From Aestuariimicrobium sp. p3-SID1156 (GTDB taxonomy: Bacteria > Actinomycetota > Actinomycetes > Propionibacteriales > Propionibacteriaceae), in NCBI RefSeq assembly GCF_025144225.1, contig NZ_JALXXB010000015.1:1-35727 (forward strand): a DNA stretch of 35,727 nt, in the 5' to 3' direction. Shown here piece after piece: positions 15,733 through 26,086 of this stretch (positions within the stretch are counted from its first letter, which is position 1; each line of letters starts with the position of its first letter). The position numbers were made by a program, and so were the translations under genes. The notes beneath the pieces are model-generated. The model was not told where the DNA came from and ran no database searches. It saw nothing but the letters and a program-made list of their open reading frames with translations.

Positions 15733-16272
15733 GTGGGGGACACCGTTGAGGTCATCGTCGGAAGCATCGGCAAGGCGCACGGCGTGCGCGGCGATGTCGT
15801 GGTTGACGTCCGCACCGACGAACCCGAGCGCCGGTTCGCCGTCGGCTCCGTCCTGCGAGTCGAGGGGACGCGGCGCGAGTTGACCGTCGCCCGGCTCGCC
15901 TGGCACTCCGGTCGGCTGCTCGTGCACTTCGAGGGCCTGGATGACCGCAACGCCGCCGAGTCCGCGCGGGGCCAGGTGCTGGTCGTGGACGTTCCCGTGG
16001 ACGAGGTGCCCGAGGAGGAGGACGAGTACTACGACCGCCAGCTCGTCGGCCTGACCGCTGTGCTGGCTGATGGGACACGCGTGGGAACCGTCACGGAGGT
16101 CGTTCACCTGCCGGAGCAGGACCTGCTGGCCATTGACGTCGACGGCGAGGAACGCCTGGTGCCCTTCGTCCGGGCGTTGGTACCGCGAGTGAGCCTGTCG
16201 GAAAAGCTCGTCGAGCTGGCCGACGTGCCGGGTCTCCTCGCTGACGAGGACGAGTCGGAGGATGCCCAGTGA
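15733..16272 (+). CDS. rimM: Ribosome maturation factor RimM
   Basis: A 179-residue two-domain protein: the N-terminal beta-barrel ([20 protein letters not shown], about 10-29) and the C-terminal PRC-barrel ([12 protein letters not shown], then [14 protein letters not shown]). It assists 30S head assembly and 16S processing, acting with S19 and S13. The GTG start is 21 bases after a hairpin. Its stop overlaps the trmD start by four bases (GTGA), so the two are coupled. Confidence 0.96.
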   Translation: MGDTVEVIVGSIGKAHGVRGDVVVDVRTDEPERRFAVGSVLRVEGTRRELTVARLAWHSGRLLVHFEGLDDRNAAESARGQVLVVDVPVDEVPEEEDEYYDRQLVGLTAVLADGTRVGTVTEVVHLPEQDLLAIDVDGEERLVPFVRALVPRVSLSEKLVELADVPGLLADEDESEDAQ

Positions 16273-16985
16273 CCCGCCTCGACATCATCTCGATCTTTCC
16301 CGACTATTTCCAACCCCTGACGCTGTCGCTGGTCGGCAAGGCCATCGGGTCAGGCCTGGTGGAGCTCGGCGTCCATGACCTGCGCCACTGGACCCATGAC
16401 CGACACCACACTGTTGACGACACCCCGTATGGCGGCGGAGCGGGCATGGTCATGAAGCCGGAGCCCTGGGGGGAGGCCCTCGACGCCGTCCTGGGGGAGG
16501 ACCCGGGGGACACGGTGCTGGTCTTCCCCAGCCCGAGTGGGGAGCGCTTCCATCAATCCATTGCCCAGGAGCTGTCCAGCCGTGGGCGCCTCGTGTTCGC
16601 CTGCGGACGCTACGAAGGCATCGATCGACGCGTGATCGACCACGCCGCGACCCGTGTCGAGGTGCGCGAACTCAGCCTGGGTGACTACGTCCTCAATGGG
16701 GGAGAGGTTGCCACCCTGGCGATGGTCGAGGCGATCGTCAGGCTGATTCCCGGAGTGATCGGCAACCCGGAGTCCCTGTCGGAGGAGTCCCATTCCGAGG
16801 GCAACGAGGGGTTGCTGGAATACCCCGTCTACACCAAGCCGCCGCTGTGGCGCGGCCTGGAGGTCCCCCAGGTGCTCTTCAGCGGCCACCATGCCCGCAT
16901 CCGCGAGTGGCGTCGCGGACGCTCGGAGGAGCTGACCCGCGAACGTCGCCCCGACCTGCTGGGGCCCCGTGATGCTCAGGCCTGA
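16269..16985 (+). CDS. trmD: tRNA (guanine-N1)-methyltransferase TrmD
   Basis: A 238-residue SPOUT methyltransferase that makes m1G37 in tRNAs using S-adenosylmethionine, preventing frameshifts. The trefoil-knot region shows [28 protein letters not shown] and [19 protein letters not shown]. Other signatures are [12 protein letters not shown] at the start, [15 protein letters not shown] and YTKPPLWRG. Length is normal. GTG start overlaps rimM. The usual next gene, rplS, is displaced by about 7 kb here. Confidence 0.97.
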   Translation: MTRLDIISIFPDYFQPLTLSLVGKAIGSGLVELGVHDLRHWTHDRHHTVDDTPYGGGAGMVMKPEPWGEALDAVLGEDPGDTVLVFPSPSGERFHQSIAQELSSRGRLVFACGRYEGIDRRVIDHAATRVEVRELSLGDYVLNGGEVATLAMVEAIVRLIPGVIGNPESLSEESHSEGNEGLLEYPVYTKPPLWRGLEVPQVLFSGHHARIREWRRGRSEELTRERRPDLLGPRDAQA

Positions 16986-17002
16986 ACACCACAACGCGGC
17001 AT

Positions 17003-17018
17003 TTCTCAGACATGAGAA
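17003..17018. promoter_or_regulatory. Inverted repeat after trmD
   Basis: TTCTCA-GACA-TGAGAA is a perfect 6-bp dyad 17 bases after the trmD stop, followed by a T-rich stretch (GTTTCAGTTCTTTGGTT). It may be a weak terminator of the rpsP operon or an operator for the deacetylase gene. Confidence 0.3.
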
Positions 17019-17055
17019 CAGGGTTTCAGTTCTTTGGTTGAGCCCTGGACGATTC

Positions 17056-17084
17056 TTGGTGCGTGACCCCATTGCGCGGATACT
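17056..17084 (+). promoter_or_regulatory. Promoter for the polysaccharide deacetylase gene
   Basis: TTGGTG (17056-17061) and GATACT (17079-17084) are separated by 17 bases, a good sigma-70 type match. Transcription would start near 17091, which supports a start codon at or shortly before 17144 and argues against the GTG at 17063. Confidence 0.5.
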
Positions 17085-17143
17085 GGGGGGGCGGACAGCC
17101 GAAGGCGCGAGTGGAAACCAGGGTGGAGAAGGTGGCGAGAGCA

Positions 17144-18616
17144 ATGCGCGGTGGGACAATCGGATCACGGGCACGATGGGTTGGCGCCATGCTCGCGACC
17201 TCGGCCCTGATGACCGGCTGCTCGACCCTGGGCGCTGGGTCGGCTCCTGGTGACCGGACCAACACCCCTTCGACTGCCCCCAGCACTACTGTTGGGCCGA
17301 AGGCCGAGTTCGCGCGCCCGGACCACAAACTGCTTTCCGGCAGACGAGCCACCCTCACTGCCGGTGACCTCACGGTGACCACCCTGCTGGCCGACCGGAG
17401 CATGCCTGGCCTCACTTTTGCCCTGGACGTCGTGCGCGGTCAGATCCTGCGCCACCACGCCTGGGCAGGCGGTGGGGAACTCACGATGGAGCCGACGCTA
17501 CTGGCGTCCAGTTCGAAGGCCGTGGCGGTCGCCCTGAACGTGGAGGGCAAGGGTGGCAAGCGCACGTCGGTGGTCTACTACGATCCCCAGTCCAATGAGT
17601 CCTTTGCCTCGCCTGCGCTGATTTCGCCGCAGAAGTGGGCAGAGTTCACCGCAGCGGTCGGTGCCAAGGCGGGCGAGGAGAAGGCTGCTGCGCTCAAGGC
17701 GCTGGCGTCACCGACCTGGCCGATGGGCCAGGGACCCGCGCTCGCCTTCTCCCAGGAGGGCAACCTCGTCATCCAGTTCCAGGGAGGCTCCCAGCCGAAT
17801 GTGTTGCTGACCGGCAAGGAAGCTGGCCCCTTCCTCACCGATTTTGGACGCCGGGCCAAGGCGGCGGCCCAGTACCCCACGGGGGCCGAGGCCGCCCAGA
17901 CCTTCGCCCCGGCCTCCCCGGACCTGGTCGCGCGGCCCAAGGGCAAGCAGAAGGACCCGCGTCCCCAGCTTGCGCTCGGCACTGACTGCACCGTCAAGAA
18001 GTGTGTGGCGCTGACCTTCGACGATGGGCCCGTCCCGGAGACCCAGGAGGTGCTGGACGCGCTCAACAAGGCGAGGGTTCCAGCGACCTTCTTCATGCTC
18101 GGCCCGAGCATCGATGCCTACCCCGAGATGGTCACCAAGGCATCCGCCAACGGCATGGAGATCGCCTCGCACAACCTGAAACACAACACCATGAGCACCG
18201 CGGGCAACGAAGCTCTCGCCCACCAGATCTCCACGAACAGCAAGAACCTGGAGAAGCTGGCAGGCACGGCGCCGCTGTTCCTCCGCCCGCCCTACGGGGA
18301 CCGCAGCAAGCGGGTCGACGCCGAGATCGGTCGCAACTCCATGGCCGTGGCCTTGTGGAGCGTCGACACCCTGGACTGGAAGTTCAAGACCACCCCTTCG
18401 ATCCTGAGCTACGTCGGTCAGCAGACCACGAACGGTGCGGTGGTGCTGATGCACGACATCCACGCCACCTCCCGCGCTGCCGTGCCCGCCGTCATCGCCA
18501 AGCTCAAGTCTGATGGGTACACGATGACAACCCTGGCTGAAATGGCTCCCTCCGACTACCGCTTCGGTGCCCCGTTCTGCTCATCTCCAGCCTTGCCGCA
18601 CTCCTGCGTGCGCTGA
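17144..18616 (+). CDS. Lipoprotein polysaccharide deacetylase (NodB family)
   Basis: A 490-residue exported lipoprotein. The signal peptide ends in a lipobox, ALMTGC (C26). Residues about 45-270 form a domain resembling the RsiV-like module found in some peptidoglycan deacetylases (weak inference). The NodB domain starts near 285 with all five motifs: TFDDGP (D293-D294), SHNLKH (H343, H347), RPPYG, DTLDW and LMHDIH. It should remove acetyl groups from a wall or surface polysaccharide outside the cell. A cysteine pair (DCTVKKC) precedes the first motif. ATG 17144 is chosen for the signal peptide and GAGAAGG about 11 bases upstream; GTG codons at 17123 and 17132 are possible alternatives. It separates trmD from sdhC. 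Confidence 0.88.
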   Translation: MRGGTIGSRARWVGAMLATSALMTGCSTLGAGSAPGDRTNTPSTAPSTTVGPKAEFARPDHKLLSGRRATLTAGDLTVTTLLADRSMPGLTFALDVVRGQILRHHAWAGGGELTMEPTLLASSSKAVAVALNVEGKGGKRTSVVYYDPQSNESFASPALISPQKWAEFTAAVGAKAGEEKAAALKALASPTWPMGQGPALAFSQEGNLVIQFQGGSQPNVLLTGKEAGPFLTDFGRRAKAAAQYPTGAEAAQTFAPASPDLVARPKGKQKDPRPQLALGTDCTVKKCVALTFDDGPVPETQEVLDALNKARVPATFFMLGPSIDAYPEMVTKASANGMEIASHNLKHNTMSTAGNEALAHQISTNSKNLEKLAGTAPLFLRPPYGDRSKRVDAEIGRNSMAVALWSVDTLDWKFKTTPSILSYVGQQTTNGAVVLMHDIHATSRAAVPAVIAKLKSDGYTMTTLAEMAPSDYRFGAPFCSSPALPHSCVR

Positions 18617-18820
18617 CCGGAGCGCAGCATTCGAGCAGTGCCTGCGCTTGTGGAGTGCGCTATTCCTCATCCCTGGCCAGTCGTGTCGCACCTTGTCACA
18701 GGGCATTTGCGGGGATCCGGTCCCACGAATTAGCGAACGTCTTCATTGTGTTATTGCGCCGCAACCTGAGACTTATTCCACAATAGCGTGGCCGGTGTTC
18801 GTCCTTCGCGAGAGTGGCTA

Positions 18821-18826
18821 TAGAGT
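18821..18826 (+). promoter_or_regulatory. -10 element (TAGAGT), probable leaderless sdhC start
   Basis: TAGAGT, overlapped by TATAGA at 18819, lies seven bases before the sdhC GTG. A weak -35, TTCGTC, sits 17 bases upstream. No ribosome binding site is present. The 217-base gap before sdhC is otherwise moderately AT-rich with no clear operator. Confidence 0.5.
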
Positions 18827-18833
18827 GCCCTTC

Positions 18834-19546
18834 GTGGCGACAACACTGACTACTCATCAACGAGCGGCCAAGTCGACGGTTGTGACCAAGTTCATCATGG
18901 CGATAACTGGTCTGATCCTGATCGGCTTCCTGCTCGCACACATGTTCGGCAACCTCAAGCTGTTGCTCCCTGACAACGGCGTCGAGTTCAACGAGTACTC
19001 GCACTGGCTTCGCGAGCTCGGTTACCCGGCGCTGCCCCACTCCCTGTTCCTGTGGATCTTCCGCATCACCCTGCTGGCTGCGGTCGTCCTCCACCTGTGG
19101 TCTGCTTTCAAGCTCAAGGCGCGCAATGACGCAAGCCGCGGCGCAGGCAAGCGCTACGTGGACAAGAAGAGCATGGAGTCCAGCTACGCTGCGCGCACCA
19201 TGATCTGGGGCGGCATCATCATCGTCCTGTTCGTGATCATGCACCTGCTGCAGTTCACCGCCCAGGTTCTGAAGTTCGGCTACGCCGACGGCGTCAAGAC
19301 CCTTGCGCCCTACGACCGGGTGATCGCCGGCTTCGGTGAATGGTGGGTCGTCCTGATCTACGCCATCGCGATGATTGCCGTCTGCATGCACATCTCGCAC
19401 GGCTTCTACAGTGCCTTCGCGACTCTCGGTGCCAACACCAGCCTGTCCGCGCGCAAGACCCTCAAGGGCCTGTCACTGCTGGTGGCTGTGCTGCTCTTCC
19501 TGGGCTTCATGATTCCTCCCGTCCTGATCCTGATTGGAGTCATCGG

Positions 19547-19550
<4 letters not shown>
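18834..19550 (+). CDS. sdhC: Succinate dehydrogenase cytochrome b558 subunit
   Basis: A 238-residue membrane subunit with five helices (about 20-40, 70-95, 123-145, 168-192 and 210-236). Histidines H36, H87, H137 and H186/H189 are candidate ligands for two haems, as in single-subunit b558-type succinate:menaquinone oxidoreductases. It anchors SdhAB and passes electrons between quinone and the iron-sulfur chain. GTG 18834 is chosen because the family begins near here and a -10 element lies seven bases upstream; GTG 18825 is an alternative. The frame is open to 18567. Its stop codon overlaps sdhA (ATGA). In propionate-forming relatives this complex can also run as fumarate reductase. Confidence 0.93.
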
Positions 19551-21558
<2,008 letters not shown>

Positions 21559-21562
<4 letters not shown>

Positions 21563-22314
21563 GAGTCACACTGCGAATCTGGCGCCAGGCCAATGCCCAG
21601 ACCCCGGGCAAGATGGTGACCTACCCTCTCGAGGGCGTCAGCGAGGACATGTCCTTCCTCGAGATGCTGGACATGCTCAACGAGATCCTCACCGAGCGTG
21701 GCGAGGAGCCGGTGGCCTTCGACCACGACTGTCGTGAGGGCATCTGTGGCATGTGTGGTGTCGTGATCAACGGCATCGCCCACGGTGGGCAGCACACCAC
21801 CACCTGCCAGCTGCACATGCGGTCCTTCGCCGACGGTGCCACCATCGACATCGAGCCCTGGAAGGCTGGGGCGTTCCCGGTCATCAAGGACCTCGTCGTC
21901 GACCGCACCGCCCTCGACCGGATCATCCAGGCCGGCGGCTTCATCTCGGCGAACACCGGGTCAGCCCCTGACGCCCACGCCACCCCGGCGCCCAAGCGCG
22001 AGGCAGACATCGCCTTCGACAACGCCACCTGCATTGGTTGCGGTGCCTGCGTGGCCGCCTGCCCCAACGGCTCGGCGATGCTGTTCACCTCGGCCAAGAT
22101 CACCCACCTCGCCATGCTGCCCCAGGGCCAGCCGGAGCGGTACAGCCGGGTCAAGAGCATGGTTGCCCAGCACGACGACGAGGGCTTCGGTGCGTGCACC
22201 AACATCGGCGAGTGCGCCCAGGTCTGCCCGAAGGGCATTCCGATGGCGTCGATCAGCCAGCTGAACCGTGACCTGTGGAAGTCGATGTTCCGCGGCGAGG
22301 GCAAGGCCCAGTGA
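21559..22314 (+). CDS. sdhB: Succinate dehydrogenase iron-sulfur subunit
   Basis: A 251-residue protein with three clusters: [2Fe-2S] ligands C58, C63, C66 and C83 ([10 protein letters not shown]), [4Fe-4S] ligands C158, C161, C164 and C168 ([15 protein letters not shown]), and [3Fe-4S] ligands C213, C219 and C223, with C168 and C223 each in the usual CP pair. It links SdhA flavin to SdhC haem. GTG 21559 overlaps the sdhA stop (GTGA), with GGAG about six bases upstream. A strong bidirectional hairpin follows. Confidence 0.97.
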
Positions 22315-22353
22315 GCCTCCCCGTCGTGAGCTGAGTCGCCCAGCTGCCACACG

Positions 22354-22388
22354 CGTAAGCTCCCGGGGCGTTGACCCGGGGGCTTACG
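22354..22388. terminator. Bidirectional terminator between sdhB and the anti-sigma gene
   Basis: Arms of 14 bases, CGTAAGCTCCCGGG (22354-22367) and CCCGGGGGCTTACG (22375-22388), pair with one G-U. The loop is seven bases. It lies between convergent genes and can serve both. Confidence 0.8.
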
Positions 22389-22403
22389 TCGTCCTGGTGC
22401 CGT

Positions 22404-23375
22404 TCAGGAGCGCATGTCCCTCGTGGCAAGGGCGATGATCTGGTTGATGGCTGCCGGCACCTCGCACTGAAAGACCACGTCGGAAGGCGCCGCTTCGCAG
22501 TTGCGGTCCTGACCCGTCGAGGTGTCGACCGCCAGCACCACCCGTCTACCGACATGGACCACCGTGGTCTCGTTGAAGATGCCGGTGTCCTTCCCCGCCA
22601 GGCGGGCCAGGGTCATCCGGTAGCTCAACTTCTCCACGCGCACGCCGGTGGGGCTGGTCCTGTTGTACGGCATCGTGCGGTTCGGGTCGTCACGCGGGGT
22701 CTGGTAACGGTCGTCGCCCTCGAGCCGTTGGGCGCAGGAGCTTGCGTCCGCCTCCATGGCGGCCGCTGCCTCTGCCGCCTGCTCGCTGCTCTTGTACTGG
22801 AACACCTGCACGATGCGGCTGAGGCCGTCTGCGGTGAACTCACGGGTCACCACAGAGGAGTACTCGCCGTAGTTGCCCTGGTCACAGATCCCCTTGGCGG
22901 CCTGGCCGATGCCCTCGTACTGCGAGATATGGACGCCTTCCGAGCCCTGGGGGAACAGCAGCTCGACGTCTGGCAGGTTGGCAAAGGTTGGGCCGGGGGC
23001 TGCTGGCGCCCTGGATGTGCTGGTCGTGGAGGGTGGGACGGTGGACGCGGATGTCACGGGCGAGGGACTGAGGCTGGGGGGTGTCGTCCTGCTGGGTGTG
23101 GAGTTGCTGGATGTGGGGTTGCTGGGGCTGGCGCTGGTGGGCGTGGTCGGAGGGATGCTGGGGGTGCCAGCGATGTGGGGGCTGGTGTTGGCCCAGGGTG
23201 TGGTGATCGCCAGGGCCGCGACGGCGATGGCCAGCGTGCCGCCCAGGGCCCCAGCCAGCGCGGCCTGGTGGCGGGCGCGGCGCCGGTCACCACGGGCCCG
23301 GATCTCGCTGGCTGGGGGAGTGGGCACTGCACCGGCCTCCTCGCGAAGCGGGTCGAAGGGATTCTTGTCAGGCAT
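22404..23375 (-). CDS. Membrane protein, probable anti-sigma partner
   Basis: A 323-residue protein with a short charged cytoplasmic part (1-37), one membrane helix (about 39-60, GALGGTLAIAVAALAITT), a Ser/Thr/Pro-rich stalk (about 68-122) and an external domain (about 125-323) with cysteines at DASSCAQRL, RNCEAA and FQCEVP. It overlaps the ECF sigma gene by eight bases and is presumably its membrane-bound partner. It lacks an obvious zinc anti-sigma HXXXCXXC motif, so the mechanism would differ from ZAS-type proteins. The external domain vaguely recalls PknH-type sensor domains. Function is inferred from gene order and topology only. Confidence 0.6.
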   Translation of the reverse strand: MPDKNPFDPLREEAGAVPTPPASEIRARGDRRRARHQAALAGALGGTLAIAVAALAITTPWANTSPHIAGTPSIPPTTPTSASPSNPTSSNSTPSRTTPPSLSPSPVTSASTVPPSTTSTSRAPAAPGPTFANLPDVELLFPQGSEGVHISQYEGIGQAAKGICDQGNYGEYSSVVTREFTADGLSRIVQVFQYKSSEQAAEAAAAMEADASSCAQRLEGDDRYQTPRDDPNRTMPYNRTSPTGVRVEKLSYRMTLARLAGKDTGIFNETTVVHVGRRVVLAVDTSTGQDRNCEAAPSDVVFQCEVPAAINQIIALATRDMRS

Positions 23376-23862
23376 GGCTGGGCTCCGTCCTGGGGTCGGT
23401 GAGGAATGTGGCGAGGGCGGCGCGGCCCCGGGAGAGCCGTGCCTTGACGGTGCCCGTGGGGGCGCCCACCTCCTCGGCGATCTCTGCGATGCTCAGGTCG
23501 CAGAGGTGGTGCAGCACGATGACGCGGCGTTGTTCGGGGGAGATCTGGGCCAGCGCGTCGACCAGGGCGACGCGGTCCGGTGAGGGCTGGGCCGCCTGGC
23601 GATCCTCCAGGGCACGATCAGGCTGTCGGAAGGCGCGGCGCGCCTTGCGCCAGCGGCTCACTGCGAGTCGGTAGGCGACGGTGCGCACCCAGGCCTCGGG
23701 GGAGCGGCTGCGGTCGAGTTCCTGTCGCTTGGCCCACGCCCGGACGAATGCCTCCTGCGCACAGTCCTGGGCCTCTGCCATGTTGCCGCACATGGCGTAG
23801 ACGTGGCCAACCACTCCGCGATAGGAGGACTCGTAGAAGGAGTCGAACGTGGCTTCATCCAC
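23368..23862 (-). CDS. ECF RNA polymerase sigma factor (SigE-like)
   Basis: A 164-residue sigma factor with region 2 (DCAQEAFVRAWAKRQELDRS, then PEAWVRTVAYRLAVSRWRK, about 33-77) and region 4 (LSIAEIAEEVGAPTGTVKAR, LSRGRAAL, about 120-150), fitting the actinobacterial SigE family of extracytoplasmic-function factors. ATG start. The next gene, overlapping by eight bases, encodes a membrane protein that probably holds it inactive until a signal arrives. The regulon is unknown; the nearby deacetylase and wall hydrolases are possible but unproven targets. It is transcribed divergently from rplS. Confidence 0.9.
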   Translation of the reverse strand: MDEATFDSFYESSYRGVVGHVYAMCGNMAEAQDCAQEAFVRAWAKRQELDRSRSPEAWVRTVAYRLAVSRWRKARRAFRQPDRALEDRQAAQPSPDRVALVDALAQISPEQRRVIVLHHLCDLSIAEIAEEVGAPTGTVKARLSRGRAALATFLTDPRTEPSHA

Positions 23863-24006
23863 CGGCTGCCTCTTCCTGGTCCGACGTGGTGCCTGGCTGC
23901 GCGAGCAGCCATGGCCTGGGAGGAGTTACTTGCCCCTGATACGCGTCACTGGCGGAGCCGGTTGCATGATGCTGGACACATTCCGTGACAGGGCCACACT
24001 CGCAGG

Positions 24007-24036
24007 TTTGGAGGGCAGTGGTGAGTGTGACAGAAT
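24007..24036 (+). promoter_or_regulatory. Possible rplS promoter
   Basis: TTTGGA (24007-24012) and CAGAAT (24031-24036) are 18 bases apart. Transcription would start near 24043, giving a leader of about 114 bases. The match is moderate. The 294-base gap between the sigma factor gene and rplS holds this and the structured leader below. Confidence 0.35.
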
Positions 24037-24081
24037 TGCCTGCTGGTGCGCCTTCGTGCACCCGACTTGTCGTTCGACTCC

Positions 24082-24141
24082 TGCCACAGGGGGACCGTTC
24101 GGACGACCGGGGGACCCACTGTGACGAGGTGACCTGTGGCA
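24082..24141 (+). promoter_or_regulatory. Candidate L19 leader RNA structure
   Basis: A perfect 9-bp closing stem, TGCCACAGG (24082-24090) with CCTGTGGCA (24133-24141), encloses 42 bases and ends three bases before the ribosome binding region GACGAGG (24145-24150 core). Inner dyads (CCGTTCGG) are possible. Such placement suits autogenous control by L19 protein, known for other ribosomal protein leaders. This is inference from structure and position. Confidence 0.4.
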
Positions 24142-24156
24142 CTGACGAGGAAAACA

Positions 24157-24504
24157 ATGAACATTCTGGACTCTGTCGACTCCGCGTCGCTGCGTAGCGA
24201 CCTGCCCGAGTTCCGTGCTGGCGACTCCGTCAAGGTGCACGTGAAGGTCGTCGAGGGCAACCGCTCCCGTATTCAGGTCTTCGCCGGCGTGGTGATCTCT
24301 CGCACCGGCGGCGGCGCGCGTGAGTCGTTCACGGTGCGCAAGGTCTCCTTCGGCACCGGCATTGAGCGTACCTTCCCGCTTCACTCCCCGATCATTGACC
24401 GCATCGAGGTCGAGCGTCGCGGTGACGTGCGCCGCGCCAAGCTGTACTACCTGCGTGGCCTGCGCGGCAAGGCTGCCAAGATCAAGGAGAAGCGCGAGTT
24501 CTGA
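24157..24504 (+). CDS. rplS: 50S ribosomal protein L19
   Basis: A 115-residue L19 with the full family pattern: [20 protein letters not shown], then [36 protein letters not shown] and [18 protein letters not shown]. It sits at the 30S-50S interface. ATG 24157 follows GAGG at normal spacing; an in-frame GTG seven codons upstream has no support. It usually follows trmD directly but here has its own promoter and leader. A terminator hairpin follows. Confidence 0.98.
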   Translation: MNILDSVDSASLRSDLPEFRAGDSVKVHVKVVEGNRSRIQVFAGVVISRTGGGARESFTVRKVSFGTGIERTFPLHSPIIDRIEVERRGDVRRAKLYYLRGLRGKAAKIKEKREF

Positions 24505-24516
24505 TCTCGCTTCTCG

Positions 24517-24545
24517 ATGGCCCCGGGCTTGTGCCACGGGGCCAT
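24517..24545 (+). terminator. Terminator after rplS
   Basis: ATGGCCCCG (24517-24525) pairs perfectly with CGGGGCCAT (24537-24545) around an 11-base loop, followed by TCTCATC. It lies 12 bases after the rplS stop codon. Confidence 0.75.
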
Positions 24546-24572
24546 TCTCATCGTGGGACGAGTTCTTCCGGC

Positions 24573-24578
24573 TAGGCT
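24573..24578 (+). promoter_or_regulatory. -10 element (TAGGCT), probable leaderless start of the signal peptidase operon
   Basis: TAGGCT lies six bases before the GTG of the first signal peptidase gene. There is no ribosome binding site, matching the leaderless pattern seen elsewhere in the window. Confidence 0.4.
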
Positions 24579-24584
24579 GGTCCG

Positions 24585-25274
24585 GTGCAGCAAACGCGCC
24601 GGAGCGGACGGGTTCCCCTGATGGTGGCCCTCGAGCTTTGCGCTGCGCTGCTGCTGGCCGTCGTCATGGCGACTGCGCTGACAGGTCTGACGGGGCGCCC
24701 GCTGGTCGCCGACGACAGCATGCAGCCAGCGGTTCCCGAGGGCACGCGGCTCTGGGTCAAGGACGCCCACAAGCTGGCGCGGGGGGACCTCGTTGTGGTC
24801 GAACCCCACCCGCAGTGGGCCGGAGCAAGGAAGGACTCCAGCAGCAGGCTGAACCGCGCGATGCGTTCGCTGCGCCTGGCTTCCCCGGCGCAGGGCACCC
24901 GGATGCTCACCCGGATCGTCGGCGTCCCGGGTGACGAGGTGAGGTGTTGCGCGGACGGGAGGGTCCTGGTCAACGGGGCAGCCACCCCGGCTCCCCCCAC
25001 AGGAGGCAATTTCTTCCGCGTGGTCGTGCCCGAGGGTTTCTACTTCGTCTCCACGGATGCTCCAGGCGGGGCGAGTTCCCAGTGCTACCTGCACCGTCTG
25101 GGAAGCGGCGCCCTGGTCCCTCGGGAGCGAGTCGTCGGCAAGTCGTACTCAGCTGGGTGGCCGTGGGCACGCGTGGATCTGGCCCGGGGCGCGGCGCCCT
25201 ACACTGGGATTGCCCCGGGTTCGACGCCTCCGCGCGACCCGATCATTGAAGCAGCGAAGGACCCAGCCTGTTGA
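24585..25274 (+). CDS. Degenerate signal peptidase I paralogue
   Basis: A 229-residue S26-type protein with an N-terminal membrane helix (about 12-34). The catalytic serine motif DDSMQPAV (S45) is present. The general-base lysine is replaced: TRIVGVPGD has T109 where the neighbour has K136 in KRLVGLPGD. The conserved GDNRNNS box is also lost (VSTDAPGGASSQC in its place). VVGK near 183-186 and a CC pair after box D remain. It may be inactive, use another base, or regulate the canonical enzyme encoded next. The GTG has no ribosome binding site but a -10 element six bases upstream. Its stop overlaps the TTG of the next gene. Confidence 0.82.
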   Translation: MQQTRRSGRVPLMVALELCAALLLAVVMATALTGLTGRPLVADDSMQPAVPEGTRLWVKDAHKLARGDLVVVEPHPQWAGARKDSSSRLNRAMRSLRLASPAQGTRMLTRIVGVPGDEVRCCADGRVLVNGAATPAPPTGGNFFRVVVPEGFYFVSTDAPGGASSQCYLHRLGSGALVPRERVVGKSYSAGWPWARVDLARGAAPYTGIAPGSTPPRDPIIEAAKDPAC

Positions 25275-26086
25275 GCAGCACACCTGAGAGCACGCCGCCC
25301 GACCACGAGCCCGGTCAGGAACCGCAGGAGGAGACCGGCAGCCAGGCGACGGCGCAGCGTCCGAGTTTGCTGAAGAAGGTCGGGATGGGTGTCTGGGAGA
25401 CCCTGCTCGTCGTTCTCATCGCGCTCACCATCTCTGCGGTCTTCCGCGCGCTGGTGGGTCAGGTATTCGTGATCCCCTCCAGCTCGATGGAGGACACCGT
25501 CCACGTCGGCGACAGGGTCTTCGCGGTGAAACCAGTGGATGTTCACCGCGGTGACATCATCGTGTTCCGGGATCCCGGTGGCTGGGTCGACGGGACACCG
25601 AGGAAGCCTGCCCCACTGCTCCGGGCCCTGGAACTGGCCGGTGTCTGGCCGGACACCTCCACCACCCACCTGATCAAGCGCCTGGTCGGCCTGCCGGGTG
25701 ACACCGTGGAGTGCTGTGACCCGATCGGCAGGATCAAGGTCAACGGCGTGGCGATCGACGAGCCCTACCTGAAGGACGGCCTGCCCGCCGCTGCCGTGCC
25801 GTTCAAGGTGGTAGTGCCCAGAGATCGCTTCTTCGCGATGGGTGACAACCGCAACAACTCTCGTGACTCGAGATGCCACCTGGCCAGGATCACCAATGAC
25901 GGCGAGCCGCAGGGAATGCGGGCATTCGTGCCCATGGAGAACATCGTGGGGCCCGCGAAGTTCCGGCTGGCCCCGCTCGACCGCGTCGGGAACTTGCGCA
26001 ATCCGGGAAATTTTGCCGAGGTCCCCGCTCCCTCGAAGGCAGCACCCGACAAGCCGACGATCATGCCAGAGGGCGTCGGCTGCTGA
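25271..26086 (+). CDS. lepB: Signal peptidase I
   Basis: A 271-residue membrane protease that removes Sec and Tat signal peptides. A hydrophilic N-terminal 35 residues precede one helix (about 42-66). The Ser-Lys dyad is intact: PSSSMEDT (S72) and LIKRLVGLPGD (K136). Box E MGDNRNNSRDSR (about 190-201) is complete. The C-terminal part (VPMENIVGPAKF and after) extends past the usual end by about 40 Pro/Ala-rich residues. TTG start, overlapping the upstream stop codon (TTGA). It shares a stop/start TGATG with rnhB, so the three genes form a tight operon. Confidence 0.95.
   Translation: MSSTPESTPPDHEPGQEPQEETGSQATAQRPSLLKKVGMGVWETLLVVLIALTISAVFRALVGQVFVIPSSSMEDTVHVGDRVFAVKPVDVHRGDIIVFRDPGGWVDGTPRKPAPLLRALELAGVWPDTSTTHLIKRLVGLPGDTVECCDPIGRIKVNGVAIDEPYLKDGLPAAAVPFKVVVPRDRFFAMGDNRNNSRDSRCHLARITNDGEPQGMRAFVPMENIVGPAKFRLAPLDRVGNLRNPGNFAEVPAPSKAAPDKPTIMPEGVGC

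Noticed and set aside
17063..17143. GTG 17063 as the deacetylase start
   Set aside because: It would lie inside the best promoter match and put 27 polar residues before the lipoprotein signal peptide.
25271..26086. Second signal peptidase gene as a duplicate of the first by recent tandem duplication
   Set aside because: The proteins differ strongly in length, N-terminus and catalytic motifs, so the duplication would be ancient.
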